The position numbers were made by a program, and so were the translations under genes. The notes below the pieces were generated by a model. It searched no databases. It worked only from the letters and a program-made list of their open reading frames with translations, and was not told the origin of the DNA. From the NCBI GenBank assembly GCA_003577315.1, contig QEVK01000012.1:23951-87950 (forward strand): DNA of 64,000 bases, in the 5' to 3' direction. Origin of the DNA: Hyphomicrobiales bacterium. GTDB taxonomy: Bacteria; Pseudomonadota; Alphaproteobacteria; Rhizobiales; Rhizobiaceae. Shown here piece by piece: positions 57,913 through 64,000 of the stretch (within the stretch, counting starts at the first letter, position 1; each line of letters opens with the position of its first letter).

Positions 57913-59229
57913 ATGCCCATTGCCGCCCACGATCCCGAGCACGGCTTCTGCCGCGACTGCCTGACGCCGCAGCGCACGGCCAGGCAGCGCTGCCAGTCGT
58001 GCGGCAGCCCGCGGCTCGCCCGACACCCCGAGCTCTACCGGCTGGCGATCGCCCATATCGACTGCGACGCCTTCTATGCGGCCATCGAGAAGCGCGACCG
58101 GCCCGAGCTGCGCGACCGGCCGCTGATCGTCGGCGGCGGCAAGCGCGGGGTCGTCTCCACCGCCTGCTACATCGCGCGCATTCGCGGCGTGCGCTCGGCC
58201 ATGCCGATGTTCAAGGCGCTGGAAGCCTGCCCCGACGCCATGGTGCTGAAGCCCGACATGGAGAAATATGTCGCGGTCGGCCGCCAGGTGCGGGCGATGA
58301 TGCAGGCGCTGACGCCGCTGGTCGAGCCGCTGTCCATCGACGAGGCGTTCCTCGACCTGTCGGGCACCGAGCGCCTGCACGGGCGGCCGCCGGCGCTGGT
58401 GCTGGCCGACTTCGCGCGGCGCATCGAGCGCGAGATCGGCATCTCCGCTTCGGTCGGGCTGTCCTACTGCAAGTTCCTCGCCAAGGTGGCGTCGGATCTG
58501 GAGAAGCCGCGCGGCTTCTCCGTCATCGGCGAGGCGGAGGCGCTTTCCTTCCTGGCCGGGCGGCCGGTGTCGACGATCTGGGGGGTCGGCAAGGCCTTCG
58601 CCGCCACGCTGGAGCGCGACGGCATCACCACCATCGGCCAGTTGCAGACGAAGGGGCGCGACGACCTGATGCGCCGCTACGGCGTCATCGGCGACAGGCT
58701 CTACCATCTGTCGCGCGGGCAGGACGAGCGCCGCGTCAATCCCGGCCACGACGCCAAGAGCGTCTCGGCCGAGACCACCTTCGACACCGACATCGCCTCG
58801 GCCGAGGAGCTGACGCCGATCCTGCGCGCGCTGTCGGAGCAGGTGTCGGCGCGGCTGAAGAAGGCGGGGATCGCCGGGCGGACCGTGGTGCTGAAGCTCA
58901 AGACCGCCGATTTCCGCATCAGGACGCGCAACCGGCGGCTGGCCGACGCCACGCGGCTGGCCGACCGCATCTTCTCGACCGGGCTGGAGCTTCTGCGCAG
59001 GGAGGCCGACGGCACGCGCTACCGCCTGCTCGGCATCGGCGTCACCGACCTTTGCGACAACGCGCGCGCCGACCCGCCCGACCTGATCGACGAGGGCTCG
59101 CGCAAGCGCGCGCTGGCCGAGGGCGCCATCGACGCGCTCAGGGAGAAGTATGGCGGCCGGGCGGTGGAGACCGGCTACACCTTCGGCCGCGGCTCACGGG
59201 GGCGGCCGCCGCGGACGGACGAGGGTTGA
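57913..59229 (+). CDS. dinB: DNA polymerase IV (Y-family) with N-terminal Cys4 motif
   Basis: This translesion polymerase has 438 residues. After about 45 residues comes the palm core [32 protein letters not shown]. The catalytic SIDEAFLD and the little-finger domain follow, with the end YTFGRGSRG. The unusual N-terminus carries Cys13, Cys16, Cys27 and Cys30 in two CxxC pairs, as in a zinc ribbon. E. coli DinB lacks this. The typical beta-clamp motif is not obvious at the C-terminus. ATG 57913 is used so that the Cys4 module starts the protein. Confidence 0.93.
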   Translation: MPIAAHDPEHGFCRDCLTPQRTARQRCQSCGSPRLARHPELYRLAIAHIDCDAFYAAIEKRDRPELRDRPLIVGGGKRGVVSTACYIARIRGVRSAMPMFKALEACPDAMVLKPDMEKYVAVGRQVRAMMQALTPLVEPLSIDEAFLDLSGTERLHGRPPALVLADFARRIEREIGISASVGLSYCKFLAKVASDLEKPRGFSVIGEAEALSFLAGRPVSTIWGVGKAFAATLERDGITTIGQLQTKGRDDLMRRYGVIGDRLYHLSRGQDERRVNPGHDAKSVSAETTFDTDIASAEELTPILRALSEQVSARLKKAGIAGRTVVLKLKTADFRIRTRNRRLADATRLADRIFSTGLELLRREADGTRYRLLGIGVTDLCDNARADPPDLIDEGSRKRALAEGAIDALREKYGGRAVETGYTFGRGSRGRPPRTDEG

Positions 59230-59233
59230 GGCG

Positions 59234-60052
59234 TCAGATGCTGACGGCCGGCCGGCGCGGCCCGGCGGCGGCGTCGGGCGAAGGATAGGCCGAGGTGGTG
59301 GACGGCGGGGCGGCGGTGGCGGCCTGCGCCGCCGGCTGCTGCGGGTCGACGCCGATCTGGCGCGCCACCCATTGCGGCACCTCCTTTTGCGGATACATCA
59401 GCGGCTCGTCCTGGAGCACGACCACGACCGTGTCGAGCGCGACGCGGTTGTAGAGGTCGATGATGTCCTGGTTGAACAGCCGGATGCAGCCCGAGGACAC
59501 GGCAAGGCCGATCGACCAGGGCTCCGATGTGCCGTGGATGCGGTAGAGCGTGTCGCGGTTGCCCTGGAAAAGATAGAGCGCGCGGGCGCCGAGCGGGTTG
59601 GTCAGTCCCGGCTCCATGCCGCCGGCATATTGCCCGTAGCGGGCCGGCTCGCGCGCGATCATGCCCGGCGTCGGCGTCCAGCGCGGCCACTGGGCCTTGC
59701 GCGCCACACGCGCCGTGCCCTCGAATTCGAGGCCCGCCTTGCCGACGCCGATGCCGTAGCGCATCGCCTTGCCGCCCTCCTGCACGAGGTAGAGGAAGCG
59801 GTTGGCGGTATCGATCACGATGGTGCCCGGCATCTCGGAGCGGTGATAGTCCACCTGCTGGCGCAGGAAGCGCGGCTCGACCCTGGAGATGTCGGTCGCC
59901 GGCAGCGGGAAACTCTCGTCCGGTATCGGGCCGTACATGGCGACGTAATAGGGGTCGGGCCCGGCCGGCGCCAGCGTCTGCACCGCTCCCCCGGTCGTGG
60001 AACAGGCGGCGAGGAAGGCCGGCATGGAGACGAGGAACAGCCGGCGCGACAT
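59234..60052 (-). CDS. L,D-transpeptidase (YkuD domain), probable lipoprotein
   Basis: This enzyme forms 3-3 peptidoglycan cross-links or attaches proteins to peptidoglycan. The catalytic motif HGTSEPWSIG...SSGCIRL (His173, Cys189) is complete. The N-terminus MSRRLFLVSMPAFLAAC has a lipobox ending at Cys17 and a twin-arginine pair at positions 3-4. It is therefore likely a lipoprotein, possibly exported by Tat. The C-terminus is a Pro/Ala-rich tail. An alternative start at 60106 adds 18 residues but has no ribosome-binding site. It converges on dinB. Confidence 0.9.
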   Translation of the reverse strand: MSRRLFLVSMPAFLAACSTTGGAVQTLAPAGPDPYYVAMYGPIPDESFPLPATDISRVEPRFLRQQVDYHRSEMPGTIVIDTANRFLYLVQEGGKAMRYGIGVGKAGLEFEGTARVARKAQWPRWTPTPGMIAREPARYGQYAGGMEPGLTNPLGARALYLFQGNRDTLYRIHGTSEPWSIGLAVSSGCIRLFNQDIIDLYNRVALDTVVVVLQDEPLMYPQKEVPQWVARQIGVDPQQPAAQAATAAPPSTTSAYPSPDAAAGPRRPAVSI

Positions 60053-60219
60053 CGCGCCGGCCGAGGAGGCCCCATCCGGTCGCGGGGAGGCGGTCTTGAC
60101 ACACATGAGGAGAAATCCGGAACTCGTTATCGTTGCAATGCGAACGTTTCTGCTGAACGCCGGTTCCGTCACTGCGGGTCAATTGGGGCCATGGCTTGGG
60201 CGATGTGAGGCGGAAAGGT

Positions 60220-60259
60220 GGCAGGACCGCAACTGTTGCGCGAACGCAACATTCCTGCC
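60220..60259 (-). terminator. Extended hairpin with UUCG-type loop after the 104-residue gene
   Basis: On the minus strand the inner stem TGTTGCG/CGCAACA closes a TTCG loop. An outer stem GGCAGGA/TCCTGCC flanks it, with a bulge. It begins 15 bases after the stop at 60274. There is no T-run, so it may be a 3'-end stabiliser or Rho-assisted terminator instead of an intrinsic one. Confidence 0.45.
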
Positions 60260-60273
60260 CCGCCCTGCCCGGA

Positions 60274-60588
60274 TCAGTCGGCGTCGAGCACCTCGCCATA
60301 GGCGTCGAGCGCGGCCGGGATGCCGAGCCCCGACAGGATCGCCGGGTCGCGGGCGGGCATGGCGGCCATCGCGCCCGCATCGTCGCCGACCTGACGGGCG
60401 CGCAACGCCTGGTAGGCGGCGGCGAGCGAGCCGGGGCTGATGGTCGAGATCATGCTGAAATGAGCCGGCCGCCCGGCCGCCTCGCGCGCATCGTCGCGCG
60501 GCGCGGCCTGCGGCTGGCCGCCGGCGGCCTGCCTCGACGCCGGCGCGCGCTCGAAATGATGCGAATGGTGAGAACCCGTGACGAGCAT
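60274..60588 (-). CDS. Hypothetical protein, 104 residues
   Basis: The protein has a His-rich start (TGSHHSHHFERAP), a low-complexity Gln/Ala/Arg part, and an orderly helical second half from FSMISTISPGSLAAAYQALRARQVGDDAGA. GC-rich third codon positions resemble real genes here. The ribosome-binding site is weak. I do not recognise a family. It lies 124 bases downstream of cckA on the same strand. Confidence 0.55.
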   Translation of the reverse strand: MLVTGSHHSHHFERAPASRQAAGGQPQAAPRDDAREAAGRPAHFSMISTISPGSLAAAYQALRARQVGDDAGAMAAMPARDPAILSGLGIPAALDAYGEVLDAD

Positions 60589-60712
60589 TCAAGAAACCCT
60601 GATGCGCAATGCGACGACCCTTCGCCCATCGTTCTAGCCGAGGAGCCGTAACGGTTCGGTTCAGGCGCACCCGTCAGTTTGATTCAAATCGGAGCGATGG
60701 CGGCGGGAACGG

Positions 60713-63322
60713 TCACGATTCCAGCATTTCCTTCACGGTGGTGGCGAGCTGCTTGAGCGTGAAGGGCTTGGGCAGGAAGCCGAACTTCGCCTCCTGCGGC
60801 AGGTTCCTGGCGAACGCATCCTCGGCATAGCCGGAGACGAAGATGAACTTGATGTCGGGCTGGCGGCGGATCAACTCGCCGAGCAGCGTCGGCCCGTCCA
60901 TCTCCGGCATCACCACGTCGGAGACCACGATGTCGACCTTGCCGTCCAGCTCCTCGAACAGCTCCAGCGCCTCGACGCCGGACGACGCCTCGTGGACGGT
61001 GTAGCCGCGCGAGGCGAGCGCGCGCACGCTGCCCATGCGCACGGCGTCCTCGTCCTCGACGAGGAGCACGGTGGCCGAGCCCGACAGGTCGGTCGCGGCC
61101 GACGCGGCGCGGGGCGCGGGGCCGTTCGCGCCGCCGTTTCCGGCGCCGCTCTCCGGCGCCGCCTCGGCGGGAGCGCCGGTCTCGGGCCGCGCCTCGGGGA
61201 TATGGCGCGGCAGGAAGATGCGGAAGGTCGCGCCCCTGCCCGGCTCCGACACGCAGAAGATGAAGCCGCCGGTCTGCTTGACGATGCCGTAGACCATCGA
61301 CAGGCCCAGGCCCGTGCCCTTGCCGACCTCCTTGGTGGTGAAGAACGGCTCGAAGATCTTGCCGACCACTTCCGGCGGGATGCCGGTGCCCGAATCCTCG
61401 ATCTCGACCAGCACGTAGTCGGCCGCCGGCAGCTCGCGATGGCCGAAGGCGGCGCATTCCGCCTCGGGCACGTTGCGGGTGCGCACCGCGAGCGTGCCGC
61501 CGTCGGGCATGGCGTCGCGGGCGTTGACGGTGAGGTTGACGATCACCTGCTCGAACTGGCCGATGTCGGCCCTGACCGGCCACAGGTCGCGGCCGTGCTC
61601 GACGCCGAGCTTGATCTCGTTACCGACGAGGCGCGAGAGCAGCATGCGCAGGTCGGCCAGCACGTCGGTCAGGTTCAGCACCTCGGGCCGCATCGTCTGC
61701 TTGCGCGAGAACGCCAGCAACTGGCGCACCAGCGAGGCGGCGCGGTTGGCGTTCTGCTTGATGTTCATGATGTCCGGGAAGGACTGGTCGGAAGGCCGGT
61801 GGTTGGCGAGCAGCAGGTCCGACGCCATGATGATGGCGGTCAGCACGTTGTTGAAGTCGTGGGCGATGCCGCCGGCAAGCTGGCCGACCGCCTGCATCTT
61901 CTGGCTCTGGGCCATCTGGGCTTCCAGCGCCTTCTGCTCGGTGGTCTCGACCGCATAGACGATCGCCGCCTCCTCCGCGCCCTCGCCGGCCGCCGCGTCG
62001 GCGACGGCGTTGACATAGAAGCGCATGTGGCGCTCCTCGTTGTCGGGCAGCACCGTGTCGATGGGCGCGATGTCGGCCTGATGCTGGCGCGCCCTGGCGA
62101 GCGCGGTCTCGAAGGCGGCGCGGTCGCGCGGGTGGATCACCGTCTCCAGCTTGATCCTGCGGTCGAGCATGTCGCGGTCGACGGCGGGCGAGAACAGCGA
62201 CAGGAACGGCGCGTTGGTGCGCAGGATGCGGCCCTCGCCGTCGATGCCGGCGATCGCCATCGGCGTGGAGTTGAAGAAGCGCGTGAAGCGCACTTCCGCC
62301 GCGCGCAGGTCGGCCGAGGCGTCCTCGCCCTGGTTGCGGTTGAGCACGATGGTGCGCGAGGGGCCGGGCGCGCCGTCGCGGCCGGCGCTGACGCGGTGCA
62401 TGAAGCGCACGGGAAGCGCCGCCCCGCCGGTGGTGGCGAGGTCGAGGTCGATGACGGCGTTGCGCGTCTGGCCGGGATCGGCCCGCACCGAGCGGATCAG
62501 CGCCATGCCGTCGCCGGCGACGATCTGCGTGAGCGTGACGGCGCCCGGCGTGAACGAGGCGAGGTCGATGCCCAGCCACTCGGCGAGCGTGGCGTTGATG
62601 TAGGTGACGCGGCCGTCGGCGTCGGCGGCGAAGAAGCCGGCCGGGGCATGGTCGAGATGGTCGATCGCCTTCTGAAGGTCGAGGAAGAAGCGCTCCTGCT
62701 CGGCGCGCTCGGCCGAGATGTCGGCGATCTGCCAGGCCGACAGCGGCTGGCGATAGCCCGGCACCTTGAAGGTGCGCGCCTTGAGCCGGTACCAGTGCGC
62801 GCGCGCCTCCGCGCCGGGGCGGATGGCGCGCGGCAGGCGGAACTCGCCGTCGCCGGCCAGGCCGTCGCGCAGGCCGGCGGCGAGCCGGTAGACGGTGGGC
62901 GACGCCTCGGGGCTGTCCGACAGCAGGCCCTCGACCGTGCGCACGTCGGGAGCGGAGACCGCCCCGGTCATCTCGGCATAGGCGCGGTTGGCGTAGACGA
63001 TGCCGCCCTTGACGTCGGTGACGACGAGGCCCTGCCCCATCGTGTCGACGAAGGAGCGCGCCAGCTCGTCTGCGGTCGAGCGCGGGGCGATCTGGATGAA
63101 GCCGATGGCGGCGGTGAACAGGAAGCCGACGCCGATCATCGCCAGGATGCCGAGCAGGCCGAGCAGGAACGGGTCGCCCAGCCGGTCGCGGAACAGGACG
63201 AAGGCGATCGCCGCCAGGATCAGCACGACGATGAAGATGAGCAGGCGAACGATGGCACCGGGCCGCGTGCTCTGGTCCACGATCGGAGCGGGACGGGCCT
63301 GACCGCCGGTTTCTCTCGCCAT
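60713..63322 (-). CDS. cckA: Hybrid sensor histidine kinase CckA
   Basis: CckA phosphorylates ChpT and so CtrA, the master cell-cycle regulator in alphaproteobacteria. The 869-residue protein has two membrane helices (about residues 24-75) and two or three PAS domains. The HisKA site is His488 in [11 protein letters not shown]. The ATPase domain carries [11 protein letters not shown] and [20 protein letters not shown]-terminal receiver has Asp802 in [14 protein letters not shown] chose ATG 63322, which has AGGAAG at a good distance; ATGs at 63340 and 63385 are possible alternatives. Confidence 0.95.
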   Translation of the reverse strand: MARETGGQARPAPIVDQSTRPGAIVRLLIFIVVLILAAIAFVLFRDRLGDPFLLGLLGILAMIGVGFLFTAAIGFIQIAPRSTADELARSFVDTMGQGLVVTDVKGGIVYANRAYAEMTGAVSAPDVRTVEGLLSDSPEASPTVYRLAAGLRDGLAGDGEFRLPRAIRPGAEARAHWYRLKARTFKVPGYRQPLSAWQIADISAERAEQERFFLDLQKAIDHLDHAPAGFFAADADGRVTYINATLAEWLGIDLASFTPGAVTLTQIVAGDGMALIRSVRADPGQTRNAVIDLDLATTGGAALPVRFMHRVSAGRDGAPGPSRTIVLNRNQGEDASADLRAAEVRFTRFFNSTPMAIAGIDGEGRILRTNAPFLSLFSPAVDRDMLDRRIKLETVIHPRDRAAFETALARARQHQADIAPIDTVLPDNEERHMRFYVNAVADAAAGEGAEEAAIVYAVETTEQKALEAQMAQSQKMQAVGQLAGGIAHDFNNVLTAIIMASDLLLANHRPSDQSFPDIMNIKQNANRAASLVRQLLAFSRKQTMRPEVLNLTDVLADLRMLLSRLVGNEIKLGVEHGRDLWPVRADIGQFEQVIVNLTVNARDAMPDGGTLAVRTRNVPEAECAAFGHRELPAADYVLVEIEDSGTGIPPEVVGKIFEPFFTTKEVGKGTGLGLSMVYGIVKQTGGFIFCVSEPGRGATFRIFLPRHIPEARPETGAPAEAAPESGAGNGGANGPAPRAASAATDLSGSATVLLVEDEDAVRMGSVRALASRGYTVHEASSGVEALELFEELDGKVDIVVSDVVMPEMDGPTLLGELIRRQPDIKFIFVSGYAEDAFARNLPQEAKFGFLPKPFTLKQLATTVKEMLES

Positions 63323-63548
63323 TCGCTTCCTGCCTGACATGGCCTCGACGGTGGGGCCATAACGGTTCGGGGAATGGCCCGGCATACATCATGGCGTTCG
63401 CAATCCGCAAGCCCGGGCCGCAAGGCCGGGAGCGGCAGCGCACAGGCTTCGCTCAAGCTTCGGCAGGCAAATCTTGCCGCGCGGGGCGGCGGGGTCTAGT
63501 GTCGCGCGCGACAGGACAAGCGCCGAAGCGCGCGCCAAGGAGGGCGAC

Positions 63549-64000
63549 ATGAAGGGATGGCTGGAAAGCGTGGTGGGACCGGACTATGCCGCCGCCCTGA
63601 TGTGGACCATCGCCGCCCTGATCGTGCTTCTGGTGCTCCTGGTCGTCATCCGCATCGCCCGCGGCCTCAGCGTCGGCACCTTCGTCGCCGGCGGCAGGAA
63701 CCGCAAGACGCGGCTGGCGGTGATGGACGCCACCGCCGTGGACAGCCACCGCCGGCTGGTGCTGGTGCGGCGCGACGACGTCGAGCACCTGATCCTGATC
63801 GGCGGGCCGACCGACGTCGTCGTCGAGCAGAACATCCGCATGATCGCCCCCGCCCGCCGCGTCGCCGAGGAGGAGGCGCATGTGCGCCACGCGCACGGCC
63901 ACGCGCCCGAGGAGGCGGCCGGGCAGCCGCGCACCCATGCGCAACCCGCGCCCCGGCCGGCGCCGCCGCCGGTCCAGCCCGCGCCGCCGCGGCCCGTCGC
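63549..64000 (+). CDS. FliO-like flagellar biosynthesis protein, 3' end cut by window edge
   Basis: The visible 150 codons encode a short N-terminus and one membrane helix (about residues 18-38). A small domain follows with RLAVMDATAVDSHRRLVLVRRDDVEHLILIGGPTDVVVEQNI, the pattern of FliO, which supports assembly of the flagellar export gate. A Pro/Ala/His-rich tail continues past the window edge. AAGGAGG lies five bases before ATG 63549. Being alone and divergent from cckA instead of in a flagellar cluster, its annotation as FliO is tentative. Confidence 0.75.
   Translation, partial: MKGWLESVVGPDYAAALMWTIAALIVLLVLLVVIRIARGLSVGTFVAGGRNRKTRLAVMDATAVDSHRRLVLVRRDDVEHLILIGGPTDVVVEQNIRMIAPARRVAEEEAHVRHAHGHAPEEAAGQPRTHAQPAPRPAPPPVQPAPPRPV

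Overview
This window is a stretch of core chromosome from a high-GC alphaproteobacterium of the order Rhizobiales. It most resembles the Mesorhizobium/Aquamicrobium/Nitratireductor group (Phyllobacteriaceae), although genus cannot be fixed from the sequence alone. The evidence is the gene order comEC/gltX/gltA/lpxBIA-fabZ-lpxD-bamA-rseP-cdsA-uppS-frr-pyrH-tsf-rpsB, the alphaproteobacterial cell-cycle regulators DivK, PleD and CckA, an EipB-type periplasmic protein, a ClpS-ClpA pair, a phasin, and several small Rhizobiales-type hypothetical genes. I saw no insertion sequence, prophage, CRISPR array, integrase, rRNA or tRNA gene. The window is cut at both ends: comEC is incomplete on the left and a FliO-like gene is incomplete on the right.

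Layout. 1-5.2 kb: comEC (minus), then gltX and gltA (plus), with a strong terminator after gltA. 5.2-19.1 kb: one long minus-strand run. Read from its promoter near 19.1 kb it holds rpsB, tsf, pyrH, frr, uppS, cdsA, an unknown gene, rseP, bamA, lpxD, fabZ, lpxA, lpxI and lpxB. It therefore links translation factors, UMP supply, undecaprenyl and phospholipid synthesis, outer-membrane protein assembly and lipid A synthesis. Many junctions overlap by 4-14 bp. 19.1-25.6 kb: eipB (minus), a ridA/phosphodiesterase/FemAB-like acetyltransferase group (plus), then an SMR pump, HIT protein, AzlCD exporter and a PAP2-type membrane phosphatase.

25.6-34.7 kb: clpS-clpA, a phasin with a near-consensus promoter, a SPOR-tailed D-Ala-D-Ala carboxypeptidase, a VWA/J-domain gene pair, a DUF1489 gene, an inverted heptamer repeat, serine dehydratase and a 42-residue membrane peptide. 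34.7-46 kb: a YdcF-type membrane gene, gatA and gatC, a UPF0173 hydrolase, ruvX, an AidB-like acyl-CoA dehydrogenase, pyrB with a degenerate dihydroorotase-like gene, plsY and dprA. 46-54.4 kb: topA-rnr-DUF983-NUDIX, an MFS transporter, a VOC protein and rpmG. 54.4-64 kb: pleD and divK, a DUF3572/HAD pair, a DNA polymerase IV with an added Cys4 motif, a lipoprotein L,D-transpeptidase, cckA and a FliO-like gene.

The window is mostly ordinary, densely packed housekeeping DNA. No wholly new system stands out. The items most worth a second look are the PyrB-linked dihydroorotase homologue that has lost key catalytic residues, a possible RNA switch in front of rpsB, the inverted heptamer repeat between sdaA and the DUF1489 gene, and several small or unknown proteins at conserved junctions. 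All functional calls come from reading motifs and gene order. No database search was run.
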